Assembly (NCBI GenBank): GCA_046485135.1
Contig: JAWOHN010000096.1
Location: 1-9,653 of the forward strand
Direction of reading: 5' to 3'
Length of the DNA stretch: 9,653 bases
Source: CAZAQS01 sp046485135
GTDB lineage: Bacteria > Chloroflexota > Anaerolineae > Anaerolineales > UBA4823
Shown: piece by piece, positions 1 through 6,351 of the stretch
How the letters are laid out: each line of letters starts with the position of its first letter
Position numbering within the stretch: the stretch's first letter is position 1
Notes under the pieces: model-generated
Seen by the model: the letters and a program-made list of their open reading frames with translations, nothing else
Databases searched by the model: none
Told to the model about the DNA's origin: nothing
Program-made: the position numbers and the translations under genes

Positions 1-71
1 CAATGGTTCTTGAAATGATCATGGAATCGGTGTTTGCCGTTGCCGACATTTTCTTCGTTTCAAAATTATCG
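1..71 (+). CDS. MATE-family efflux transporter, N-terminal fragment (broken)
   Basis: The first 71 bases read on the plus strand (codons in phase with base 3) as a hydrophobic stretch containing MVLEMIMESVFAVADIFFVSKL. It resembles the first transmembrane helix of MATE multidrug/sodium antiporters, where a proline-methionine start of helix 1 and a DIFFVS-K/R-L end are usual. The two bases before the ATG fit a CCA proline codon, so the gene appears to start before the window. The similarity stops at the leucine codon 66-68. The frame then enters GC-rich sequence that encodes a different gene on the other strand, so at most about 23 of the family's usual 450 residues are present. This is recognition by eye of a short hydrophobic segment, so the family call is moderate. 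The fragment cannot be functional as it stands. Confidence 0.5.
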
Positions 72-239
72 GTTCGCGACCACCATGTCGCGGCTCATGC
101 GCGGGCTGCCCGACGCCACCCGCGTCAGGTCGCGGAAGCCGCCGGCGGCCAGCAGCATCAGCAGCTCGCGTTCCTCGGCCTCGGCGACCAGGTGCGTCAG
201 CGCCACCGCGGCGAGGTACGGCACGTGCGACACGGTCAA
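66..239 (-). pseudogene. Prephenate dehydrogenase (TyrA)-like fragment, GC-rich, truncated at both ends
   Basis: On the minus strand this stretch reads LTVSHVPYLAAVALTHLVAE, then an AAGGFRDLTRVASGSP block, and ends MSRDMVVANR before a TAA at 66-68. The SHxPxLxAxAL block and the GGFRDxTRxASGxPxMxRD block are hallmarks of the C-terminal dimerisation domain of prephenate dehydrogenases, which make 4-hydroxyphenylpyruvate in tyrosine synthesis. Only about 58 of 280 or more expected residues are present. The NAD-binding domain is absent, and the homology ends exactly where the flanking sequence changes. GC content over 71-240 is about 73%, against about 39% in 1-70 and 48% in 241-400. The usual tryptophan of the MWRD motif is a serine here. 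The piece is foreign to its surroundings, either as an assembly chimera or as an insertion. Confidence 0.6.
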
Positions 240-396
240 GCAGATTGGCAACGCAGCCGGCGCAGGCGCCAGGCAATTACTGGTTTCATCAATGCAGCGC
301 CAGAAAGCGATTGAACTGGTAGCGCGTGCTGAATATATTGAACTAACTACCCATCCCGGTTTCAGAGATGAATTCATTAAGGCCATCATGTTTTAG
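238..396 (+). CDS. ASKHA-domain (DUF4445) corrinoid-activation protein, C-terminal fragment
   Basis: In the frame that ends at the TAG 394-396, the sequence reads KQIGNAAGAGARQLLVSS, then about 15 residues, then EYIELTTHPGFRDEFIKAIMF. A GNAAGxGA block followed by a YxELxxxPxFxxxFxxAxxF terminus is typical of DUF4445 proteins. This group includes RamA, RACo and AcsV, ATP-dependent enzymes that reduce Co(II) corrinoids back to active Co(I). Only the last 52 or so residues are present. Upstream of about 238 the frame stays open but runs through the GC-rich TyrA-like piece and shows no activator homology. The stop lies 48 bp before the first MttB-type gene on the same strand, so the activator was probably the first gene of the methyltransferase operon. 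The N-terminal [2Fe-2S] domain usual for this family is missing from the window. Confidence 0.7.
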   Translation, partial: KQIGNAAGAGARQLLVSSMQRQKAIELVARAEYIELTTHPGFRDEFIKAIMF

Positions 397-444
397 TTTG
401 TTCGCCTCAGCATTTCTCCCAATCAATTCGAAGGAGCTTTCCGA

Positions 445-1908
445 ATGCAGCCGAAGTTGACTTTTCTTTCAACCGAAATGGTAGAACAGATTGTTTCAGA
501 GGGATTAGGCCTGCTGCTTGATCCCGGTGTGCGGGTGCATAATCAGGAAGCATTGAATTTATTAGCTTCTGCTGGCGCGCAGGTGGATTTTGAGGCCCGC
601 ACAGCCCGTATACCCGAACGGATCGTGTGGGATGCGCTACAAACGACACCAGGTGAATTCTATCTGTATAATATTGAAGGCCAGCCATCTGTCCATTACG
701 GTGGGGATGATGTCCATTTCGATCCGGGTTCCGCCGCGGTCACAATATTAGATTACAAAACCGGCCACCAGCGCCCTCCCACCACGGCTGACTTTGTGCG
801 CTTTGTGAAATTGGTGGAGACCCTTCCGGTATATGACGCCCAAAGCACAGCAATGGTTTGCAGGGATGTCCCTGGCGAGATTGGAGATCTGTACAGGCTT
901 TATCTAGCGCTGCTCTATATGCGTAAGCCGATAATCACCGGTGCTTTTGGAAAAGAAACCTGGGGGGTGATGTGGGAGTTACTGACGACTGTAGCAGGCG
1001 GTGCGGTTGAACTGGCAAAGCGTCCGCTGGCTGTCTTCGATGTCTGCCCCTCGCCTCCCCTGTTGTGGAGTGATCTGACCTGCCAGAATTTGATCGATTG
1101 CGCCAGGAAAGGTGTCCCGGCAGAGCTGGTGTCGATGCCTTTGGCAGGAGCTACCTCCCCGGTTACCCTGGCAGCAGCGGTGGTTCAACATACCGCGGAA
1201 AGCCTGAGTGGTCTGGTGATCTCGCAGCTAGCCCAGCCAGGCGCGCCCCTGGTATGGGGAGGCGCGCCGGCGATATTTGACATGCGTTTTGGGACCACTG
1301 CCATGGGAGATGTAGGCACCTGGTTGATCGACAGCGCCTATGTGCAGGTTGGCAAGTCGTTGGGACTTCCTACCCACACCTATATGGGTTCCAGTGACTC
1401 CAAGACCCTGGATGCCCAATCTGGGATGGAATCGGCTGGCGGGGTTTTCATGGCTGCCCTGTCTGGGGTCAATATGGTTTCTGGGGCAGGAATGATCGAT
1501 TTTTTGCGCTGCCAGAGCTTTGAAAAGCTGGTCTTGGATGCTGAGATTATTGGAATGGCGCGTAGATTGTTGGCGGGCGTGCAGGCGCGCGATGAACCTC
1601 TGGCGCTTGAATTGGTGCGCCGATCTGGGCATCGCGCGGATTACCTTTCACGTCCGCATACGCTAAAATGGTTCCAGCAAGAATTTTATATCCCTTCAGA
1701 GGTGATCGACCGCGGGCCGGTGGACGCCTGGGAGCGGGCCGGCGCACGATCCTCAGCAGACCGGGCAGCAGACCGGGTGGAAAAATTGCTTGTGACCTAC
1801 CAGCCTTCTCCACTTTTGGCTGAGCTAAAGATGGAGCTGAAAGAAATTACAAAAAGCGCTGCCCGCCGGGCAGGGATGGATCATTTACCTCCACTTCCTG
1901 AAGACTGA
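445..1908 (+). CDS. MttB-family (trimethylamine methyltransferase-like, non-Pyl) corrinoid methyltransferase 1
   Basis: This 487-residue protein is of normal length for the MttB/COG5598 superfamily. Members transfer a methyl group from methylated amines, or from quaternary amines such as glycine betaine, to the cobalt of a partner corrinoid protein. The N-terminus (LSTEMVEQI, then DPGVRVHNQEAL, residues 8-37) matches the family start. Later family-like blocks are SDSKTLDAQSGME (317-329), in the substrate-barrel region, and an HT motif at 405-406. No internal TAG interrupts the frame, so it belongs to the non-pyrrolysine branch and its substrate cannot be named. The ATG is well supported by AAGGAG at 431-436. 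Just before the C-terminal HT, the glycine-rich GPGG block seen in the second paralogue is replaced by SGHRADYL (395-401). The corrinoid protein follows 45 bp downstream. The enzyme is expected to be cytoplasmic. Confidence 0.85.
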   Translation: MQPKLTFLSTEMVEQIVSEGLGLLLDPGVRVHNQEALNLLASAGAQVDFEARTARIPERIVWDALQTTPGEFYLYNIEGQPSVHYGGDDVHFDPGSAAVTILDYKTGHQRPPTTADFVRFVKLVETLPVYDAQSTAMVCRDVPGEIGDLYRLYLALLYMRKPIITGAFGKETWGVMWELLTTVAGGAVELAKRPLAVFDVCPSPPLLWSDLTCQNLIDCARKGVPAELVSMPLAGATSPVTLAAAVVQHTAESLSGLVISQLAQPGAPLVWGGAPAIFDMRFGTTAMGDVGTWLIDSAYVQVGKSLGLPTHTYMGSSDSKTLDAQSGMESAGGVFMAALSGVNMVSGAGMIDFLRCQSFEKLVLDAEIIGMARRLLAGVQARDEPLALELVRRSGHRADYLSRPHTLKWFQQEFYIPSEVIDRGPVDAWERAGARSSADRAADRVEKLLVTYQPSPLLAELKMELKEITKSAARRAGMDHLPPLPED

Positions 1909-1953
1909 ATTTATCCTCACTATAAAACCGATACTTGACCAAGGAGAAAATAT

Positions 1954-2601
1954 ATGTCTAATGATCTGCTATCACAGATTACCGCCAGTCTGGTTGATGG
2001 AGACCCTGAACTCACTGTCAGCCTGACCCGCCAGGCAATGCAGGCTGGAATGGAGCCGCTGATCATCATTGAAGGTGGCTTGGTGCCTGGAATGGATATT
2101 GTGGGCGATAAATTTTCTAAAGGAGAATATTTCCTGCCGCACTTGATCATTTCCGCAGGTGGCATGCAACAGGCCATGGAATTGTTAGAGCCTGAGCTGC
2201 GTGCCCGTTCCCAACAGATGAAGATCAGCGGTAAGGTCGTCATTGGCACTGTGCAAGGAGATATTCACGAAATTGGAAAATCATTGGTCGGGACCATGCT
2301 CTCGGCGGCGGGATTTCAGGTATACGATCTGGGGGTGGATGTCCCGGCTGAGGCTTTCATCGCTAAAATCAAAGAGACTGGCGCGGAACTGGTAGGGCTG
2401 TCGGCGCTGCTGACCACTACGATGGTTGTGCAAAAAGAAATTATCGAGGCGCTTACGTCTGCTGGATTGCGTGATCACATCAAGGTCATTGTGGGCGGCG
2501 CCCCGGTAACTCGCAGTTGGGCGGCTGAGATCGGCGCGGACGGCTATGCAGAAGATGCCATTGAAGCTGTACAGCTTGCCAGCCGGTTGGTAACTGCCTG
2601 A
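1954..2601 (+). CDS. MttC/MtbC-like corrinoid (B12-binding) methyltransfer protein
   Basis: This 215-residue protein has the two-domain plan of small methanogenic and acetogenic corrinoid proteins. Residues 1-90 form the helical cap, including GGLVPGMDIVGDKF (41-54) and FLPHLIISAGGM (60-71). Residues 93-215 form the Rossmann-like B12 domain. The cobalamin signature is complete: DIHEIGKS at 103-110 supplies the D-x-H-x-x-G motif with His105 as the lower cobalt ligand, S150-x-L152 follows, and the GG of GGAP is at 181-184. The protein carries the methyl group on cobalt between the MttB-type enzyme and a downstream acceptor methyltransferase that is not in this window. It lies between two different MttB-family genes, which suggests that both use it. 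AAGGAG at 1941-1946 supports the ATG. It is cytoplasmic, and the size matches MttC, MtbC and MtmC homologues. Confidence 0.9.
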   Translation: MSNDLLSQITASLVDGDPELTVSLTRQAMQAGMEPLIIIEGGLVPGMDIVGDKFSKGEYFLPHLIISAGGMQQAMELLEPELRARSQQMKISGKVVIGTVQGDIHEIGKSLVGTMLSAAGFQVYDLGVDVPAEAFIAKIKETGAELVGLSALLTTTMVVQKEIIEALTSAGLRDHIKVIVGGAPVTRSWAAEIGADGYAEDAIEAVQLASRLVTA

Positions 2602-2634
2602 GAGCATGCGCTAGCACGAAGTAAGAGGTTACTC

Positions 2635-4095
2635 ATGACAAAAATAATTAAAAGTATTTCTGATCCCAAGATTCGTCTGGATATTTTATCGGACGAAGAT
2701 ATCCAGCAGATTCACGCAGCAACTTTGGAAGTGATTGAGACAATTGGTGTTCGCTTCCCTTCTCTCAAAGCATTAGAGATCTTTTCTGCGCATGGGGCCC
2801 ATATTGATCCCGCCAAAAAGATTGCCCGCATACCTGCTCATGTCATCGAGAGTGCACTGGCAAAAGCCCCACCAACCTACGACCTGGCCGCGCTTGATCC
2901 GGACCTGGATCTTCCTTTGGATGGGAATCATAGTTATCTAGCGACCGACGGCTGTGGCGTTGAGATCATCGATCCCTTCAGCGGAGAGCTGCGCCGCTCA
3001 ACCAAACAAGACGTGGCCGATATAGCTCGGGTGGCAGATTACTTAGAGGAAATTTCGTTTCATTGGGTGGCGCTGTCAGCTCAAGACTGCCCTGCAGAGA
3101 GCCGCAGCCTGCACGAGCTGGAGGCTATCTGGAATGTCAGCCGCAAGCATGTTCAAACGGAGACAATTGTCACCGAACCCGAAATGCGAGCGGCTATCGA
3201 AATGGCAGCTGCATTGGCTGGGGGAAGAGCTGAGCTGCGCAAGCGTCCGCTGCTGTCCATCACTCAATGTACCACCAGCCCACTGGGGCAGGATGGAGGC
3301 AGCCTGGATGCGGGTTTGTTGGCAGCTGAAGCGGGCTTGCCGGTAGGTTTCATGACCATGTCTTCGGCAGCCTCCACTGGTCCAGCCACGCTGGCGGGTA
3401 CCCTGGTCGTGGGCAATGCTGAAGTGTTGGCTGCGCTGGCCCTGATGGAATTAGCCTATCCCGGATGTCCCGTGTACTATGCAGCAGCTCAAACGGCCAC
3501 AGACCTGCGCACAGGCGCTTACACTGGTGGCGGTCCGGCAGATTTCTTGTTTGGAGCAGCTACTAATGTCCTGGCTAATTATTATAATGTCCCGCTCTCG
3601 ATGGGCGCCTTTGCTACCGGAGCCAAAGAGCCTGACTGGCAGGCTGCGGTCGACAACAGCCTGTCTGCTTTCATGGCGGTTTCCACCCTGTCGGATATGC
3701 TCTTAGGCGCCGGACTCTTGCATGGCTCGCGCATTTTTTCCTTTGAGCAATTGCTGATGGACTGCGAAATTTGGAGCTTGTTACAGGCAATGTTCAAGGG
3801 TATCCCGGTGAACCAGGATACCCTGGCATTAGAGGCAATCCGCCAGGTTGGGCCGGGTGGAAATTTCCTTGGTAGCCGGCACACCTTAAAAAACATGCAC
3901 GCCTTGTGGCAGCCGACGCTGATGGATAGGCGGCCTTATAGCACCTGGGAGGGAAAAAGAGATGGGGCTCGACAGTGGGCTGGCGAAAAAGCTGGCCAGG
4001 TGCTCCATGAATACCACCCCGAACCCCTAGACCAAAAGCTCGGTGATGAGCTCAAGCGAATTATTGCCAGCCTAGAGGGAGAAATCCGCGGTTAG
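2635..4095 (+). CDS. MttB-family (trimethylamine methyltransferase-like, non-Pyl) corrinoid methyltransferase 2
   Basis: This 486-residue protein is a second, clearly diverged MttB superfamily member. It begins with the family pattern LSDEDIQQIHAATLEVIETIGVRF (residues 18-41). It has STKQDVADIARVAD (122-135), where substrate-pocket residues of the family lie, and ends with GPGGNFLGSRHT (406-417), a classical C-terminal MttB block. Where paralogue 1 has SDSKTLDAQSGME, this protein has GAKEPDWQAAVDN (329-341), so the two may differ in substrate. There is no internal amber codon. The natural stop is TAG, and reading through it would add only seven codons before the next TAG. An AAGAGG-type ribosome site (around 2623-2628) precedes the ATG, 33 bp after the corrinoid gene, so co-translation from one operon is likely. 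The substrate is unknown; a methylated amine or quaternary ammonium compound is the family-based guess. Confidence 0.87.
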   Translation: MTKIIKSISDPKIRLDILSDEDIQQIHAATLEVIETIGVRFPSLKALEIFSAHGAHIDPAKKIARIPAHVIESALAKAPPTYDLAALDPDLDLPLDGNHSYLATDGCGVEIIDPFSGELRRSTKQDVADIARVADYLEEISFHWVALSAQDCPAESRSLHELEAIWNVSRKHVQTETIVTEPEMRAAIEMAAALAGGRAELRKRPLLSITQCTTSPLGQDGGSLDAGLLAAEAGLPVGFMTMSSAASTGPATLAGTLVVGNAEVLAALALMELAYPGCPVYYAAAQTATDLRTGAYTGGGPADFLFGAATNVLANYYNVPLSMGAFATGAKEPDWQAAVDNSLSAFMAVSTLSDMLLGAGLLHGSRIFSFEQLLMDCEIWSLLQAMFKGIPVNQDTLALEAIRQVGPGGNFLGSRHTLKNMHALWQPTLMDRRPYSTWEGKRDGARQWAGEKAGQVLHEYHPEPLDQKLGDELKRIIASLEGEIRG

Positions 4096-4147
4096 CAAGG
4101 ATCGCTGAGAATATTTTAGGCCCTTTGGAGATTAACGCAGTGAGACT

Positions 4148-4200
4148 CCAGATTTTGGGGATGCGAGTATGTGTAAGCATGCCCGCATCCTCATATCTGG
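4148..4200. terminator. Imperfect hairpin between convergent genes (possible bidirectional terminator)
   Basis: CCAGAT (4148-4153) pairs with ATCTGG (4195-4200), and GGATGCG (4159-4165) pairs with CGCATCC (4184-4190). The arms are separated by a small internal loop and an 18-nt apical loop. The structure begins about 50 bp after the second methyltransferase gene and about 35 bp from the end of the opposing ferredoxin gene, the usual position of a shared terminator. No strong T-tract follows on either strand, so the terminator role is inferred from position and pairing only. Confidence 0.45.
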
Positions 4201-4233
4201 GATCTTCTTCCAGCAACGTCTGAAGGGTCTATT

Positions 4234-4620
4234 TTATTGGCCGGCTTTCTTTTCCAATTCAGGGATTGAATAGGTGTTTGGGTCGGGGGTAACTTCAGTG
4301 GCTGGGGTCGGACCGGTGTCCCCATTCCAGGCCGGATTGTTTTCGGCGGTAACCAGCGGTGTGACGTTCATATCATGGTCGACCACAATCTGGCAAGCCA
4401 GGCGGGCCTGGCCATACAGGTTGACCTGTTTGAGCTTGTTGTATTCGGTCTCGGTCATTTGCTCGGGCTCTCCTTCCTGAAAGGTGACCCGGCAGGTTGT
4501 GCAGCGTGCATTGCCACCGCAGCGGTGTCCAATTTTAACTCCCGCTTGTTCAATTGCCAGAACCAGACGGGTTCCAGCTTCGACCTCAAAGGTCTGGTCC
4601 TGGATAGTAAGCTTTGGCAT
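4234..4620 (-). CDS. [2Fe-2S] ferredoxin (adrenodoxin/Isc-type cysteine spacing)
   Basis: This 128-residue protein has a beta-grasp ferredoxin fold, with an N-terminal strand pattern like MPKLTIQDQTFEVEAGTRL. Its cluster cysteines are at 34, 40, 43 and 76, giving C-x5-C-x2-C-x32-C. The RCGGNARCTTC stretch resembles both Isc/adrenodoxin ferredoxins and the N-terminal [2Fe-2S] domain of RACo/RamA-type corrinoid activators. The last 35 or so residues, after TAENNPAWNG, form a proline- and acid-rich tail that ordinary plant-type ferredoxins lack. The gene is convergent with the corrinoid methyltransferase operon, and corrinoid reactivation needs a low-potential donor, so a role in feeding electrons to it is plausible but unproven. 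GGAGGG (4624-4629) lies 3 bases from the ATG, and a TATAAT box lies about 140 bp upstream. Confidence 0.88.
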   Translation of the reverse strand: MPKLTIQDQTFEVEAGTRLVLAIEQAGVKIGHRCGGNARCTTCRVTFQEGEPEQMTETEYNKLKQVNLYGQARLACQIVVDHDMNVTPLVTAENNPAWNGDTGPTPATEVTPDPNTYSIPELEKKAGQ

Positions 4621-4728
4621 TTTCCCTCCAATTTAATTGTTTGTGTGAGTTGATGGGAGCAACTGTGGTGGACGCCCATCCAGGTTGCATCCCAAAAAAA
4701 CTTTGATTTGGATGATGTAGGGATAGCT

Positions 4729-4751
4729 GGGATTACCTGAAGGTATCTCCC
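4729..4751. other. Hairpin in the ferredoxin 5' untranslated region
   Basis: On the plus strand GGGATTACC is followed by TGAA and then GGTATCTCCC. TACC pairs with GGTA and GGGA with TCCC, leaving one extra base as a bulge. If the ferredoxin is transcribed from the TATAAT box at 4763-4768, this hairpin sits at the very 5' end of its roughly 135-nt leader. It could act as an mRNA-stabilising or regulatory element. No known riboswitch class is recognised. Confidence 0.3.
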
Positions 4752-4762
4752 GGAATGGGTTT

Positions 4763-4768
4763 ATTATA
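4763..4768 (-). promoter_or_regulatory. Candidate -10 box for the ferredoxin gene
   Basis: The minus strand reads TATAAT here, preceded by CGG. The best -35 candidate at 17 bp is CTTTCA, which matches TTGACA at only three positions. The box lies in the gap between the radical SAM gene and the ferredoxin gene, so the ferredoxin may have its own transcript. The weak -35 keeps the call tentative. Confidence 0.35.
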
Positions 4769-4816
4769 CCGAATCAAAAGATCGGTGAAAGCTATTTTTT
4801 CAGATTCGCAGGGCAA

Positions 4817-5995
4817 TCAAATGGTTTTCGCCCACAGGCTGAGCTGGTAGCTTGGCCGTTTGCCGTCCAGCAGGATAAACGGAGCGGCGCGCTTGGTATT
4901 GACCCCCAGGGAGTGCAGATCTCCAAGGTTGTGTAGCTGGATGCGTTGTCCTTGTCGGCGGGCAGACAGGATAGCCTGAGCGCTTTTCGGCCCGATGCCG
5001 GGGATGCGCAGCAACTCCTCTCGCTCCGCTCGGTTGATATCGATCGGTCGCTCTTCCAGGTGGGTTTGCGCCCAGGCAGATTTTGGGTCCTGGTTGAGGG
5101 GTAAGTTTCCATTCGTGTCAAAGGGTATGTCTTCTAGCGTAAAATGATAATCTCGTAGCAGGAAGGAGACCTGGTACAGGCGCAGTTCGCGTTTGGGAGA
5201 GGTCGCCGGTAAATTTTCCAAGGGCGTTTCTGGTATAGGGGTGAAGGCAGAGTAATATGCGCGTTTCACACCCAATTGTTTGAACAAGAATTCCGATGTT
5301 TGGACCAGTTCGACGTCGCTTTCACCGGCCCCGCCAACCACAAACTGGCTCACAGAGGAAGGCCAGTAGCCATTCCAAGCCAATTTACCTGTACTCCTCC
5401 GCCGGATTTGATCGATCCAACGTAATGGCTCTAATAGTTCCTGAGTAAACTCTTTGTGGGGGGCGAGCCGGTGCAGGCGTTCCGAATTTGGCGCTTCCAA
5501 ATTAATGCTAACCCGGTCGGCTAATAACATGGCACGTTCCACCTGTCCGCGTTCTGCCCCCGGCATGATCTTGATGTGCAGGTATCCCTGATATTCCAGG
5601 CGTCTGCGCAGGATCTCTGCGGTATCGAGCATTTTTTCCTGGGTATTCACCCCTCCGTTTACTACTCCAGAGCTTAAAAAGATCCCTTCTGCAATGCCCG
5701 CTTTGTACAGCGCCATGAAGGTATGGGCCATTTGCTCCGGCTTGAAGGTTGCCCGGCGGAAGTCACGTCCAGCCCGAAAGGGGCAATAGAAGCAGTTGCG
5801 CTCACACACAGAGGTAAGCAGGGTCTTCAGCAGGCGGATGCGCTGTCCATTGGGTAACACCCCATGGCTAATGAAGATCGCCTCACGCTTTTTGCTGATT
5901 TTTGGGTCTTCTATAAGAGAGACACAATGGGCATCTTCGGTTGGCTCGAGGTGCATTTGCGCGCTGAGTAGTTTTAAGCGATCGATTGGGTCCAT
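4817..5995 (-). CDS. Radical SAM protein with C-terminal helix-hairpin-helix (putative DNA modification/repair family)
   Basis: Counted from the longer upstream ATG at 6013 (398 residues), the radical SAM cluster motif is CERNCFYCPF, with Cys70, Cys74 and Cys77 (C-x3-C-x2-C). GGAGES (227-232) is a probable SAM-binding glycine stretch. Other family-like segments are SINLEAPNSERL (169-180) and FTPIPETPL (257-265). The C-terminus carries a helix-hairpin-helix DNA-binding motif, DINRAEREELLRIPGIGPKS (325-344). This plan matches a widespread bacterial family annotated as putative DNA modification/repair radical SAM proteins, whose reaction is not known to me. The usual DUF4130 partner gene is not next to it here. 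I chose the ATG at 5993-5995 (Met7, 392 residues) because a consensus promoter overlaps the longer start and puts transcription initiation on this ATG. Confidence 0.88.
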   Translation of the reverse strand: MDPIDRLKLLSAQMHLEPTEDAHCVSLIEDPKISKKREAIFISHGVLPNGQRIRLLKTLLTSVCERNCFYCPFRAGRDFRRATFKPEQMAHTFMALYKAGIAEGIFLSSGVVNGGVNTQEKMLDTAEILRRRLEYQGYLHIKIMPGAERGQVERAMLLADRVSINLEAPNSERLHRLAPHKEFTQELLEPLRWIDQIRRRSTGKLAWNGYWPSSVSQFVVGGAGESDVELVQTSEFLFKQLGVKRAYYSAFTPIPETPLENLPATSPKRELRLYQVSFLLRDYHFTLEDIPFDTNGNLPLNQDPKSAWAQTHLEERPIDINRAEREELLRIPGIGPKSAQAILSARRQGQRIQLHNLGDLHSLGVNTKRAAPFILLDGKRPSYQLSLWAKTI

Positions 5996-6001
5996 ACTGC
6001 A

Positions 6002-6029
6002 ATTATAGAACATATTTTCTTTTTGTCAA
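6002..6029 (-). promoter_or_regulatory. Consensus sigma-70 promoter of the radical SAM gene (leaderless start)
   Basis: On the minus strand TTGACA (6024-6029) and TATAAT (6002-6007) are both perfect matches to consensus, separated by 16 bp. Six bases separate the -10 box from the A of the ATG at 5995. Initiation at the usual distance therefore falls on or next to that A and gives an mRNA with no 5' leader. The promoter also covers the first codons of the alternative ATG at 6013, which would be left outside the transcript. Confidence 0.75.
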
Positions 6030-6351
6030 TTAGGTTTTGGTTGAAGCGATTCCATATGAGTTGTGCGGATGGGCATTTTATCCCAAAGAGGAACAATGCA
6101 TTGTGACAAACATCTCAGGTTTCTTATGACGACTATTACTGGAATCGCCCTGGTTGTTCGTTTATAGTGATTATGCTATCTGCGTTATCAGTGAGCAGTT
6201 CATTTGGGTATGGAGTGCTGTTTTAAGTCTCGTAGCGACCTTGATGCGAAAATCCCCCATTATCCTTCTGGTGACGATCAAAAGATGGTATTATCCGCGT
6301 AGGGTGGAATTATCTGTTTCTTAGACGATCCAGGACGAAGAGGAGGTGAAC
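6030..6351. other. Intergenic region between divergent units, no gene seen
   Basis: About 320 bp separate the radical SAM promoter from the small leader ORF. I see no convincing coding region on either strand. It contains a perfect 12-bp palindrome at 6093-6104 and a TATTAT box at 6289-6294 that could be a -10 element for the malic enzyme unit, although the sequence 17 bp upstream (TTCTGG) is a poor -35. The length and AT-richness suit a regulatory region serving two divergent transcripts. Confidence 0.45.
6093..6104. promoter_or_regulatory. 12-bp perfect palindrome, possible operator
   Basis: ACAATGCATTGT is a perfect inverted repeat in the gap between the divergent radical SAM and malic enzyme units. 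Dyads of this size are common binding sites for dimeric repressors. No second copy was noticed in the window and no regulator gene is adjacent, so operator function is only a suggestion. Confidence 0.25.

Noticed and set aside
34..396. A 120-residue plus-strand frame spanning the whole GC-rich piece and the activator C-terminus, taken as one gene.
   Set aside because: Residues before about position 238 are a shadow of the minus-strand TyrA-like coding sequence and show low-complexity serine/arginine content. Only the part after the join has activator homology.
4093..4115. The second MttB gene stops at TAG, which could be read as pyrrolysine in an MttB-type gene.
   Set aside because: The stop follows a complete C-terminus. 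Read-through would add only seven codons before another TAG, and no pyl genes are visible.
4769..4785. CCGAATC-AAAA-GATCGG hairpin as terminator of the radical SAM gene.
   Set aside because: The stem is short with a bulged base, and it overlaps the region just upstream of the ferredoxin -10 box. No T-tract follows, so the evidence is too weak for a terminator call.
5996..6013. The ATG at 6011-6013 as the start of the radical SAM protein.
   Set aside because: It sits between the -35 and -10 elements of a consensus promoter and would be excluded from the transcript. It also lacks a good ribosome site.
6172..6240. Partly repetitive TTATC/GATAA-like words in the divergent intergenic region as an array of operators.
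   Set aside because: The words are irregular in spacing and orientation and are expected by chance in AT-rich sequence.
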